A stretch of DNA of 64,000 nucleotides from Allacma fusca. Taxonomy: Eukaryota; Arthropoda; Collembola; Symphypleona; Sminthuridae. Shown here one piece after another: positions 1-12,448 of this stretch; within the stretch, counting starts at the first letter, position 1, and each line of letters starts with the position of its first letter. Below the pieces are notes generated by a model, which ran no database searches, was not told the origin of the DNA, and was given only the letters and a program-made list of their open reading frames with translations. Location: contig OX359248.1 of the NCBI GenBank assembly GCA_947179485.1, positions 57,980,386 to 58,044,385 of the forward strand, given 5' to 3'. The position numbers were made by a program, and so were the translations under genes.

Positions 1-325
1 AAAGCCGAGTAGGAAAAGTGAAAGGCATTCTAAAAGGGTCCGGGGGAATGCCTTCATATCTGTGACTCATGCCTATAATTCCTTAAGCCCTTTTCCAGGA
101 AACTTGCATTAGTCATACCTGATAAGGCTAAAACTTGACAAGGTACTTTGAGTCATACAATAAATATACATGCTGAATATGACATTTCAACAATGGGCTG
201 TTACAGACATGACATATACCTATATCAATGACATAAAAAGACTATTAAGGATCATAACAACAGAATCAATAATATATCATAGACAAAACATAAAAATAAT
301 GTAGGATTACTAATTTGTCATCACA
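1..325 (-). mobile_element. LTR-like flank, end of a degenerate retroelement (fossil)
   Basis: This is the only stretch left of base 53153 with no satellite. Read on the minus strand, bases 73 down to 1 run colinear with the start of the array-B inserts: shared blocks are CATGAGTCA, GGCA followed by TCCC, CTTTCACTTTT and TACTCGGC, in the same order over about 75 bp. The plus-strand right end reads TCATCACA and then the satellite starts with no decay, so on the minus strand the element would begin TGTGATGACA, matching the TG...CA ends of LTRs. LTR elements are known to insert into satellite arrays. I infer a partial LTR whose remainder lies off the left edge. No coding part is seen and the family is not assigned. 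An unrelated AT-rich flank with a short shared LTR fragment is the alternative. Confidence 0.45.
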
Positions 326-1377
326 GAGGTGAATCAAAAAACTTTAAAAATAGCGATAAAAATGACGTGTCGTTTCTGTGGTCACTTTTTCGGTTGTTTT
401 CTGAACTCGTACGATTCTCCTCAAACTTTAGGAATACTATCGGGCAGTCTGCTTAAGCTCAATTCTCGACTTTGAGGTGAATCCAAAAACTTTAAAAATA
501 GCGATTAAAATGAAGTGTCGTTGCTCTGGTCACTTTTTCAACGGTTTGCTGAACTCGTCCGATTCTCCTCAAACTTTGGGAATACACTCGGGCAGTCTGC
601 CAAAGCTCAATTCTCGAATTTGAGGTGAATCGAAAAACTAAAAATAGCGATTAAAATGAAGTGTCGTTGCTCTGGTCACTTTTTTAAGGGTTTCCTGAAC
701 TCGTCCGATTCTCCTCAAACTTTGGGAATACATTCGGGCAGTATCCTAAAGCTCAATTCTCGAATTTGAGTTGAATGGAAAAACTTTCAAAATAGCGATG
801 AAAATGACGTGCCGTTGCTCTAGTCACTTTTTTAAGGGTTTCCTGAACTCGTCCGATTCTCCTCAAACTTTGGGAATACACTCGGGCAGTCTGCCAAAGC
901 TCAATTCTCGAATTTGAGGTGAATCGAAAAACTTTAAAAATAGCGATAAAAATGACGTGCCGTTGCTCTAGTCACTCTTTTAAGGGTTTCCTGAACTCGT
1001 ACGATTCTCCTCAAACTTTGGGAATACTATCGGGCAGTCTGCTTAAGCTCAATTCTCGACTTTGAGGTGAATCGAAAAACTTTAAAAATAGCGATTAAAA
1101 TGAAGTCTCGTTGCTCTGGTCACTTTTTCAAGGGTTTCCTGAACTCGTCCGATTCTCCTTAAACTTTGGGAATACTATCGGGCAGTCTACCAAAGCTCAA
1201 TTCTCGAATTTGAGGTGAATCGAAAAACTTTAAAAATAGCGATAAAAATGACGTGTCGTTTCTGTGGTAACTTTTTCGGTTGTTCTCTGAACTCGTCCGA
1301 TTCTCCTCAAACTTTGGCAATACATTCGGGCAGTATCCTAAAGCTTAATTTTCGAATTTGAGTTGAATCGAACAACT

Positions 1378-3739
1378 TTAAAAATAGCGATTAAAATGAA
1401 GTGTCGTTGCTCTGGTCACTTTTTCAAGGGTTTCCTGAACTCGTCCGAATCCCATCAAACTTTGGGAATACACTCGGGCAGTCTGCCAAAGCTCAATTCT
1501 CGACTTTGAGTTGAATCGAAAAACTTTAAAAATAGCGATAAAATGACGTGTCGTTTCTGTGGTCACTTTTTCGGTTGTTTTCTGAACCGGTCCGAATCCC
1601 CTCAAACTTTAGGAATACACTCGGGCAGTCTGCCAAAGCTCAATTTTCGAATTTGAGGTGAATCGAAAAACTTTAAAAATAGCGATAAAAATGACGTGTC
1701 GTTTCTGTGGTCACTTTTTCGGTTGTTTTCTGAACTCGTACGATTCTCCTCAAACTTTAGGAATACTATCGGGCAGTCTGCTTAAGCTCAATTCTCGACT
1801 TTGAGGTGAATCCAAAAACTTTAAAAATAGCGATTAAAATGAAGTGTCGTTGCTCTGGTCACTTTTTCAACGGTTTGCTGAACTCGTCCGATTCTCCTCA
1901 AACTTTGGGAATACACTCGGGCAGTCTGCCAAAGCTCAATTCTCGAATTTGAGGTGAATCGAAAAACTAAAAATAGCGATTAAAATGAAGTGCCGTTGCT
2001 CTAGTCATTTTTTTAAGGGTTTCCTGAACTCGTCCGATGCTCCTCAAACTTTGGGAATACATTCGGGCAGTATCCTAAAGCTCAATTCTCGAATTTGAGT
2101 TGAATCGAAAAACTTTAAAAATAGTGATTAAAATGAAGTCTCGTTGCTCTGGTCACTTTTTCAAGGGTTTCCTGAACTCGTCCGATTCTCCTCAAACTTT
2201 GTGAATACACTCGGGCAGTCTGCCAAAGCTCAATTCTCGAATTTGAGGTGAATCGAAAAACTTTAAAAATAGCGATGAAAATGAAGTCTCGTTGCTCTGG
2301 TCACTTTTTCAAGGGTTTCCTGAACTCGTCCGATTCTCCTTAAACTTTGGGAATACACTCGGGCAGTCTGCCAAAGCTCAATTCTCGAATTTGAGGTGAA
2401 TCGAAAAACTTTAAAAATAGCGATAAAAATGACGTGTCGTTTCTGTGGTAACTTCTTCGGTTGTTCTCTGAACTCGTCCGATTCTCCTCAAACTTTGGCA
2501 ATACATTCGGGCAGTATCCTAAAGCTTAATTTTCGAATTTGAGTTGAATCGAACAACTTTAAAAATAGCGATTAAAATGAAGTGTCGTTGCTCTGGTCAC
2601 TTTTTCAAGGGTTTCCTGAACTCGTCCGAATCCCATCAAACTTTGGGAATACACTCGGGCAGTCTGCCAAAGCTCAATTCTCGACTTTGAGTTGAATCGA
2701 AAAACTTTAAAAATAGCGATAAAATGACGTGTCGTTTCTGTGGTCACTTTTTCGGTTGTTTTCTGAACCGGTCCGAATCCCCTCAAACTTTGGGAATACA
2801 CTCGGGCAGTCTGCCAAAGCTCAATTCTCGAATTTGAGGTGAATCGAAAAACTTTAAAAATAGCGATGAAAATGACGTGCCGTTGCTCTAGTCACTCTTT
2901 TAAGGGTTTCCTGAACTCGTACGATTCTCCTCAAACTTTGGGAATACTATCGGGCAGTCTGCTTAAGCTCAATTCTCGACTTTGAGGTGAATCGAAAAAC
3001 TTTAAAAATAGCGATTAAAATGAAGTGTCGTTGCTCTGGTCACTTTTTCAACGGTTTGCTGAACTCGTCCGATTCTCCTCAAACTTTGGGAATACACTCG
3101 GGCAGTCTGCCAAAGCTCAATTCTCGAATTTGAGGTGAATCGAAAAACTAAAAATAGCGATTAAAATGAAGTGCCGTTGCTCTAGTCATTTTTTTAAGGG
3201 TTTCCTGAACTCGTCCGATTCTCCTCAAACTTTGGGAATACATTCGGGCAGTATCCTAAAGCTCAATTCTCGAATTTGAGTTGAATCGAAAAACTTTAAA
3301 AATAGTGATTAAAATGAAGTCTCGTTGCTCTGGTCACTTTTTCAAGGGTTTCCTGAACTCGTCCGATTCTCCTCAAACTTTGTGAATACACTCGGGCAGT
3401 CTGCCAAAGCTCAATTCTCGAATTTGAGGTGAATCGAAAAACTTTAAAAATAGCGATGAAAATGAAGTCTCGTTGCTCTGGTCACTTTTTCAAGGGTTTC
3501 CTGAACTCGTCCGATTCTCCTTAAACTTTGGGAATACTATCGGGCAGTCTACCAAAGCTCAATTCTCGAATTTGAGGTGAATCGAAAAACTTTAAAAATA
3601 GCGATAAAAATGACGTGTCGTTTCTGTGGTAACTTCTTCGGTTGTTCTCTGAACTCGTCCGATTCTCCTCAAACTTTGGCAATACATTCGGGCAGTATCC
3701 TAAAGCTTAATTTTCGAATTTGAGTTGAATCGAACAACT
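1378..3739. repeat. 8-mer HOR, ~1,181 bp, two adjacent copies
   Basis: Landmarks recur at 1378, 2559 and 3740, exactly 1,181 bp apart. The order of subtypes is: CGTACGATT/TTAGG/GCTTAAG type; CAACGGTTTGC type; the short AAAAACTAAAAATAG type with CATTTTTTTAAGG; the GTGATTAAAATGAAGTCTCG type with TTTGTGAATAC; the GATGAAAATGAAGTCTCG type with CTCCTTAAAC; the GTGGTAACTT type ending TCGAACAAC; the GAATCCCATC type; and the GAACCGGTCCG type. The two copies differ at scattered bases and in the identity of the first monomer, which is CGTTTCTGTGG-like in one and CGTTGCTCTAG-like in the other. Confidence 0.85.
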
Positions 3740-5364
3740 TTAAAAATAGCGATTAAAATGAAGTGTCGTTGCTCTGGTCACTTTTTCAAGGGTTTCCTGA
3801 ACTCGTCCGAATCCCATCAAACTTTGGGAATACACTCGGGCAGTCTGCCAAAGCTCAATTCTCGACTTTGAGTTGAATCGAAAAACTTTAAAAATAGCGA
3901 TAAAATGACGTGTCGTTTCTGTGGTCACTTTTTCGGTTGTTTTCTGAACCGGTCCGAATCCCCTCAAACTTTGGGAATACACTCGGGCAGTCTGCCAAAG
4001 CTCAATTTTCGAATTTGAGGTGAATCGAAAAACTTTAAAAATAGCGATAAAAATGACGTGTCGTTTCTGTGGTCACTTTTTCGGTTGTTTTCTGAACTCG
4101 TACGATTCTCCTCAAACTTTAGGAATACTATCGGGCAGTCTGCTTAAGCTCAATTCTCGACTTTGAGGTGAATCGAAAAACTTTAAAAATAGCGATTAAA
4201 ATGAAGTGTCGTTGCTCTGGTCACTTTTTCAACGGTTTGCTGAACTCGTCCGATTCTCCTCAAACTTTGGGAATACACTCGGGCAGTCTGCCAAAGCTCA
4301 ATTCTCGAATTTGAGGTGAATCAAAAAACTTTAAAAATAGCGATTAAAATGAAGTGTCGTTGCTCTGGTCACTTTTTCAACGGTTTGCTGAACTCGTCCG
4401 ATTCTCCTCAAACTTTGGGAATACATTCGGGCAGTATCCTAAAGCTTAATTCTCGAATTTGAGGTGAATCGAAAAACTTTAAAAATAGCGATGAAAATGA
4501 CGTGCCGTTGCTCTAGTCACTCTTTTAAGGGTTTCCTGAACTCGTACGATTCTCCTCAAACTTTGGGAATACTATCGGGCAGTCTGCTTAAGCTCAATTC
4601 TCGACTTTGAGGTGAATCGAAAAACTTTAAAAATAGCGATTAAAATGAAGTGTCGTTGCTCTGGTCACTTTTTCAACGGTTTGCTGAACTCGTCCGATTC
4701 TCCTCAAACTTTGGGAATACACTCGGGCAGTCTGCCAAAGCTCAATTCTCGAATTTGAGGTGAATCGAAAAACTAAAAATAGCGATTAAAATGAAGTGCC
4801 GTTGCTCTAGTCATTTTTTTAAGGGTTTCCTGAACTCGTCCGATTCTCCTCAAACTTTGGGAATACATTCGGGCAGTATCCTAAAGCTCAATTCTCGAAT
4901 TTGAGTTGAATCGAAAAACTTTAAAAATAGTTATTAAAATGAAGTCTCGTTGCTCTGGTCACTTTTTCAAGGGTTTCCTGAACTCGTCCGATTCTCCTCA
5001 AACTTTGTGAATACACTCGGGCAGTCTGCCAAAGCTCAATTCTCGAATTTGAGGTGAATCGAAAAACTTTAAAAATAGCGATGAAAATGAAGTCTCGTTG
5101 CTCTGGTCACTTTTTCAAGGGTTTCCTGAACTCGTCCGATTCTCCTTAAACTTTGGGAATACTATCGGGCAGTCTACCAAAGCTCAATTCTCGAATTTGA
5201 GGTGAATCGAAAAACTTTAAAAATAGCGATAAAAATGACGTGTCGTTTCTGTGGTAACTTCTTCGGTTGTTCTCTGAACTCGTCCGATTCTCCTCAAACT
5301 TTGGCAATACATTCGGGCAGTATCCTAAAGCTTAATTTTCGAATTTGAGTTGAATCGAACAACT

Positions 5365-6691
5365 TTAAAAATAGCGATTAAAATGAAGTGTCGTTGCTCT
5401 GGTCACTTTTTCAAGGGTTTCCTGAACTCGTCCGAATCCCATCAAACTTTGGGAATACACTCGGGCAGTCTGCCAAAGCTCAATTCTCGACTTTGAGTTG
5501 AATCGAAAAACTTTAAAAATAGCGATAAAATGACGTGTCGTTTCTGTGGTCACTTTTTCGGTTGTTTTCTGAACCGGTCCGAATCCCCTCAAACTTTGGG
5601 AATACACTCGGGCAGTCTGCCAAAGCTCAATTTTCTAATTTGAGGTGAATCGAAAAACTTTAAAAATAGCGATAAAAATGACGTGTCGTTTCTGTGGTCA
5701 CTTTTTCGGTTGTTTTCTGAACTCGTACGATTCTCCTCAAACTTTAGGAATACTATCGGGCAGTCTGCTTAAGCTCAATTCTCGACTTTGAGGTGAATCG
5801 AAAAACTTTAAAAATAGCGATAAAAATGACGTGACGTTGCTCTGGTCACTTTTTCAAGGGTTTCCTGAACTCGTCCGAATCCCATCAAACTTTGGGAATA
5901 CACTCGGGCAGTCTGCCAAAGCTCAATTCTCGAATTTGAGGTGAATCAAAAAACTTTAAAAATAGCGATGAAAATGAAGTGTCGTTGCTCTGGTCACTTT
6001 TTCAACGGTTTGCTGAACTCGTCCGATTCTCCTCAAACTTTGGGAATACATTCGGGCAGTATCCTAAAGCTTAATTCTCGAATTTGAGTTGAATCGAAAA
6101 ACTTTCAAAATAGCGATTAAAATGAAGTGTCGTTGCTCTAGTCACTTTTTTAAGGGTTTCCTGAACTCGTCCGAATCTCCTAAAACTTTGGGAATACACT
6201 CGGGCAGTCTGCCAAAGCTCAATTCTCGAATTTGAGGTGAATCAAAAAACTTTAAAAATAGCGATGAAAATGACGTGCTGTTGCTCTGGTCACTTTTTCA
6301 AGGGTTTCCTGAACTCGTCCGATTCTCCTCAAACTTTGGCAATACACTCAGGCAGTCTGCCAAAGCTCAATTCTCGATTTTGAGGTGAATCGAAAACCTT
6401 TAAAAACTGCGATGAAAATGACCATCGTTGCTCTGGTCACTTTTTTAAGGGTTTCCTGAACTCGTCCGATTCTCCTGAAACTTTGGGAATACTATCGGGC
6501 AGTCTACCAAAGCTCAATTCTCGAATTTGAGGTGAATCGAAAAACTTTAAAAATAGCGATAAAAATGTGTCGTTTCTGTGGTAACTTTTTCGGTTGTTCT
6601 CTGAACTCGTCCGATTCTCCTCAAACTTTGGCAATACATTCGGGCAGTATCCTAAAGCTTAATTTTCGAATTTGAGTTGAATCGAACAACT
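5365..6691. repeat. 9-mer HOR cassette, 1,327 bp (copy 1 of at least 5)
   Basis: This cassette shares the GAATCCCATC, GAACCGGTCCG, GTACGATT and GTGGTAACTT monomers with the 8-mer. In place of the short-monomer block it carries a run with AATCAAAAAACTTT, CGAATCTCCTAAAAC, GGCAATACACTCAGGC, and a monomer with ATGACCATCG followed by the AAAATGTGTCG monomer. Similar cassettes lie at 9352-10677, 12449-13775, 24243-25569 and 40018-41344, each bounded by the same landmark monomer about 1,326-1,327 bp later. The cassettes are dispersed among other HOR types rather than forming one homogeneous block. Confidence 0.75.
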
Positions 6692-9351
6692 TTAAAAATA
6701 GCGATTAAAATGAAGTGTCGTTGCTCTGGTCACTTTTTCAAGGGTTTCCTGAACTCGTCCGAATCCCATCAAACTTTGGGAATACACTCGGGCAGTCTGC
6801 CAAAGCTCAATTCTCGACTTTGAGTTGAATCGAAAAACTTTAAAAATAGCGATAAAATGACGTGTCGTTTCTGTGGTCACTTTTTCGGTTGTTTTCTGAA
6901 CCGGTCCGAATCCCCTCAAACTTTGGGAATACACTCGGGCAGTCTGCCAAAGCTCAATTCTCGAATTTGAGGTGAATCGAAAAACTTTAAAAATAGCGAT
7001 GAAAATGACGTGCCGTTGCTCTAGTCACTCTTTTAAGGGTTTCCTGAACTCGTACGATTCTCCTCAAACTTTGGGAATACTATCGGGCAGTCTGCTTAAG
7101 CTCAATTCTCGACTTTGAGGTGAATCGAAAAACTTTAAAAATAGCGATTAAAATGAAGTCTCGTTGCTCTGGTCACTTTTTCAAGGGTTTCCTGAACTCG
7201 TCCGATTCTCCTTAAACTTTGGGAATACTATCGGGCAGTCTACCAAAGCTCAATTCTCGAATTTGAGGTGAATCGAAAAACTTTAAAAATAGCGATAAAA
7301 ATGACGTGTCGTTTCTGTGGTAACTTTTTCGGTTGTTCTCTGAACTCGTCCGATTCTCCTCAAACTTTGGCAATACATTCGGGCAGTATCCTAAAGCTTA
7401 ATTTTCGAATTTGAGTTGAATCGAACAACTTTAAAAATAGCGATTAAAATGAAGTGTCGTTGCTCTGGTCACTTTTTCAAGGGTTTCCTGAACTCGTCCG
7501 AATCCCATCAAACTTTGGAGTTGCACTCGGGCAGTCTGCCAAAGCTCAATTCTCGACTTTGAGTTGAATCGAAAAACTTTAAAAATAGCGATAAAATGAC
7601 GTGTCGTTTCTGTGGTCACTTTTTCGGTTGTTTTCTGAACCGGTCCGAATCCCCTCAAACTTTGGGAATACACTTGGGCAGTCTGCCAAAGCTCAATTTT
7701 CGAATTTGAGGTGAATCGAAAAACTTTAAAAATAGCGATAAAAATGACGTGTCGTTTCTGTGGTCACTTTTTCGGTTGTTTTCTGAACTCGTACGATTCT
7801 CCTCAAACTTTAGGAATACTATCGGGCAGTCTGCTTAAGCTCAATTCTCGACTTTGAGGTGAATCCAAAAACTTTAAAAATAGCGATTAAAATGAAGTCT
7901 CGTTGCTCTGGTCACTTTTTCAAGGGTTTCCTGAACTCGTCCGATTCTCCTCAAACTTTGTGAATACACTCGGGCAGTCTGCCAAAGCTCAATTCTCGAA
8001 TTTGAGGTGAATCGAAAAACTTTAAAAATAGCGATAAAAATGACGTGACGTTGCTCTGGTCACTTTTTCAAGGGTTTCCTGAACTCGTCCGAATCCCATC
8101 AAACTTTGGGAATACACTCGGGCAGTCTGCCAAAGCTCATTTCTCGACTTTGAGTTGAATCGAAAAACTTTAAAAATAGCGATAAAATGACGTGTCGTTT
8201 CTGTGGTCACTTTTTCGGTTGTTTTCTGAACCGGTCCGAATCCCCTCAAACTTTGGGAATACATTCGGGCAGTATCCTAAAGCTCAATTCTCGAATTTGA
8301 GTTGAATGGAAAAACTTTCAAAATAGCGATGAAAATGACGTGCCGTTGCTCTAGTCACTTTTTTAAGGGTTTCCTGAACTCGTCCGATTCTCCTCAAACT
8401 TTGGGAATACACTCGGGCAGTCTGCCAAAGCTCAATTCTCGAATTTGAGGTGAAGCGAAAAACTTTAAAAATAGCGATGAAAATGACGTGCCGTTGCTCT
8501 AGTCACTCTTTTAAGGGTTTCCTGAACTCGTACGATTCTCCTCAAACTTTGGGAATACTATCGGGCAGTCTGCTTAAGCTCAATTCTCGACTTTGAGGTG
8601 AATCGAAAAACTTTAAAAATAGCGATTAAAATGAAGTGTCGTTGCTCTGGTCACTTTTTCAACGGTTTGCTGAACTCGTCCGATTCTCCTCAAACTTTGG
8701 GAATACACTCGGGCAGTCTGCCAAAGCTCAATTCTCGAATTTGAGGTGAATCGAAAAACTAAAAATAGCGATTAAAATGAAGTGCCGTTGCTCTAGTCAT
8801 TTTTTTAAGGGTTTCCTGAACTCGTCCGATGCTCCTCAAACTTTGGGAATACATTCGGGCAATATCCTAAAGCTCAATTCTCGAATTTGAGTTGAATCGA
8901 AAAACTTTAAAAATAGTGATTAAAATGAAGTCTCGTTGCTCTGGTCACTTTTTCAAGGGTTTCCTGAACTCGTCCGATTCTCCTCAAACTTTGTGAATAC
9001 ACTCGGGCAGTCTGCCAAAGCTCAATTCTCGAATTTGAGGTGAATCGAAAAACTTTAAAAATAGCGATGAAAATGAAGTCTCGTTGCTCTGGTCACTTTT
9101 TCAAGGGTTTCCTGAACTCGTCCGATTCTCCTTAAACTTTGGGAATACTATCGGGCAGTCTACCAAAGCTCAATTCTCGAATTTGAGGTGAATCGAAAAA
9201 CTTTAAAAATAGCGATAAAAATGACGTGTCGTTTCTGTGGTAACTTTTTCGGTTGTTCTCTGAACTCGTCCGATTCTCCTCAAACTTTGGCAATACATTC
9301 GGGCAGTATCCTAAAGCTTAATTTTCGAATTTGAGTTGAATCGAACAACTT

Positions 9352-10677
9352 TAAAAATAGCGATTAAAATGAAGTGTCGTTGCTCTGGTCACTTTTTCAA
9401 GGGTTTCCTGAACTCGTCCGAATCCCATCAAACTTTGGGAATACACTCGGGCAGTCTGCCAAAGCTCAATTCTCGACTTTGAGTTGAATCGAAAAACTTT
9501 AAAAATAGCGATAAAATGACGTGTCGTTTCTTAGGTCACTTTTTCGGTTGTTTTCTGAACCGGTCCGAATCCCCTCAAACTTTGGGAATACACTCGGGCA
9601 GTCTGCCAAAGCTCAATTCTCGAATTTGAGGTGAATCGAAAAACTTTAAAAATAGCGATAAAAATGACGTGTCGTTTCTGTGGTCACTTTTTCGGTTGTT
9701 TTCTGAACTCGTACGATTCTCCTCAAACTTTAGGAATACTATCGGGCAGTCTGCTTAAGCTCAATTCTCGACTTTGAGGTGAATCGAAAAACTTTAAAAA
9801 TAGCGATTAAAATGAAGTGTCGTTGCTCTGGTCACTTTTTCAACGGTTTGCTGAACTCGTCCGATTCTCCTCAAACTTTGGGAATACACTCGGGCAGTCT
9901 GCCAAAGCTCAATTCTCGAATTTGAGGTGAATCAAAAAACTTTAAAAATAGCGATGAAAATGAAGTGTCGTTGCTCTGGTCACTTTTTCAACGGTTTGCT
10001 GAACTCGTCCGATTCTCCTCAAACTTTGGGAATACATTCGGGCAGTATCCTAAAGCTTAATTCTCGAATTTGAGTTGAATCGAAAAACTTTCAAAATAGC
10101 GATTAAAATGAAGTGTCGTTGCTCTAGTCACTTTTTTAAGGGTTTCCTGAACTCGTCCGAATCTCCTAAAACTTTGGGAATACACTCGGGCAGTCTGCCA
10201 AAGCTCAATTCTCGAATTTGAGGTGAATCAAAAAACTTTAAAAATAGCGATGAAAATGACGTGCTGTTGCTCTGGTCACTTTTTCAAGGGTTTCCTGAAC
10301 TCGTCCGATTCTCCTCAAACTTTGGCAATACACTCAGGCAGTCTGCCAAAGCTCAATTCTCGATTTTGAGGTGAATCGAAAACCTTTAAAAACTGCGATG
10401 AAAATGACCATCGTTGCTCTGGTCACTTTTTTAAGGGTTTCCTGAACTCGTCCGATTCTCCTTAAACTTTGGGAATACTATCGGGCAGTCTACCAAAGCT
10501 CAATTCTCGAATTTGAGGTGAATCGAAAAACTTTAAAAATAGCGATAAAAATGTGTCGTTTCTGTGGTAACTTTTTCGGTTGTTCTCTGAACTCGTCCGA
10601 TTCTCCTCAAACTTTGGCAATACATTCGGGCAGTATCCTAAAGCTTAATTTTCGAATTTGAGTTGAATCGAACAACT
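9352..10677. repeat. 9-mer HOR cassette, ~1,326 bp (copy 2)
   Basis: Same monomer order as the cassette at 5365, including the AATCAAAAAACTTT monomer near 9930 and the ATGACCATCG monomer near 10407. The next landmark monomer begins at 10678. A private variant, TTTCTTAGGTCAC in place of TTTCTGTGGTCAC, lies near 9530. Confidence 0.65.
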
Positions 10678-12448
10678 TTAAAAATAGCGATTAAAATGAA
10701 GTGTCGTTGCTCTGGTCACTTTTTCAAGGGTTTCCTGAACTCGTCCGAATCCCATCAAACTTTGGGAATACACTCGGGCAGTCTGCCAAAGCTCAATTCT
10801 CGACTTTGAGTTGAATCGAAAAACTTTAAAAATAGCGATAAAATGACGTGTCGTTTCTGTGGTCACTTTTTCGGTTGTTTTCTGAACCGGTCCGAATCCC
10901 CTCAAACTTTGGGAATACACTCGGGCAGTCTGCCAAAGCTCAATTTTCGAATTTGAGGTGAATCGAAAAACTTTAAAAATAGCGATAAAAATGACGTGTC
11001 GTTTCTGTGGTCACTTTTTCGGTTGTTTTCTGAACTTGTCCGATTCTCCTCAAACTTTGGGAATACACTCGGGGAGTCTGCCAAAGCTCAATTCTCGAAT
11101 TTGAGGTGAATCGAAAAACTTTAAAAATAGCGATAAAAATGTGTCGTTTCTGTGGTCACTTTTTCGGTTGTTTTCTGAACTCGTCCGATTCTCCTCAAAC
11201 TTTGGGAATACACTCGGGCAGTCTGCCAAAGCTCAATTCTCGAATTTGAGGTGAATCGAAAAACTTTAAAAATAGCGATTAAAATGAAGTGTCGTTGCTC
11301 TGGTCACTTTTTCAACGGTTTGCTGAACTCGTCCGATTCTCCTCAAACTTTGGGAATACATTCGGGCAGTATCCTAAAGCTTAATTCTCGAATTTGAGTT
11401 GAATCGAAAAACTTTAAAAATAGCGATTAAAATGAAGTGTCGTTGCTCTGGTCACTTTTTCAACGGTTTGCTGAACTCGTCCGATTCTCCTCAAACTTTG
11501 TGAATACACTCGGGCAGTCTGCCAAAGCTCAATTCTCGAATTTGAGGTGAATCGAAAAACTTTAAAAATAGCGATGAAAATGAAGTCTCGTTGCTCTGGT
11601 CACTTTTTCAAGGGTTTCCTGAACTCGTCCGATTCTCCTTAAACTTTGGGAATACTATCGGGCAGTCTACCAAAGCTCAATTCTCGAATTTGAGGTGAAT
11701 CGAAAAACTTTAAAAATAGCGATAAAAATGACGTGTCGTTTCTGTGGTAACTTTTTCGGTTGTTCTCTGAACTCGTCCGATTTTCCTCAAACTTTGGCAA
11801 TACATTCGGGCAGTATCCTAAAGCTTAATTTTCGAATTTGAGTTGAATCGAACAACTTTAAAAATAGCGATTAAAATGAAGTGTCGTTGCTCTGGTCACT
11901 TTTTCAAGGGTTTCCTGAACTCGTCCGAATCCCATCAAACTTTGGGAATACACTCGGGCAGTCTGCCAAAGCTCAATTCTCGACTTTGAGTTGAATCGAA
12001 AAACTTTAAAAATAGCGATAAAATGACGTGTCGTTTCTGTGGTCACTTTTTCGGTTGTTTTCTGAACCGGTCCGAATCCCCTCAAACTTTGGGAATACAC
12101 TCGGGCAGTCTGCCAAAGCTCAATTCTCGAATTTGAGGTGAATCGAAAAACTTTAAAAATAGCGATAAAAATGACGTGTCGTTTCTGTGGTCACTTTTTC
12201 GGTTGTTTTCTGAACTCGTACGATTCTCCTCAAACTTTAGGAATACTATCGGGCAGTCTGCTTAAGCTCAATTCTCGACTTTGAGGTGAATCGAAAAACT
12301 TTAAAAATAGCGATTAAAATGAAGTGTCGTTGCTCTGGTCACTTTTTCAACGGTTTGCTGAACTCGTCCGATTCTCCTCAAACTTTGGGAATACACTCGG
12401 GCAGTCTGCCAAAGCTCAATTCTCGAATTTGAGGTGAATCAAAAAACT

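Noticed and set aside
1-325. A host gene or exon in the left flank
   Set aside because: No open frame of useful length or splice-like structure was seen, and part of it matches the LTR-like insert.
2559-2801. Minus-strand open frame of 80 codons, repeated dozens of times in array A and extended to 129 codons at 25570, 29843, 34854, 37653 and 41345
   Set aside because: It arises because some monomers are 147 bp (49 codons), which keeps one frame open across two or three copies. The peptide is just the translated satellite, changes with any one-base length variant, and has no recognisable domain.
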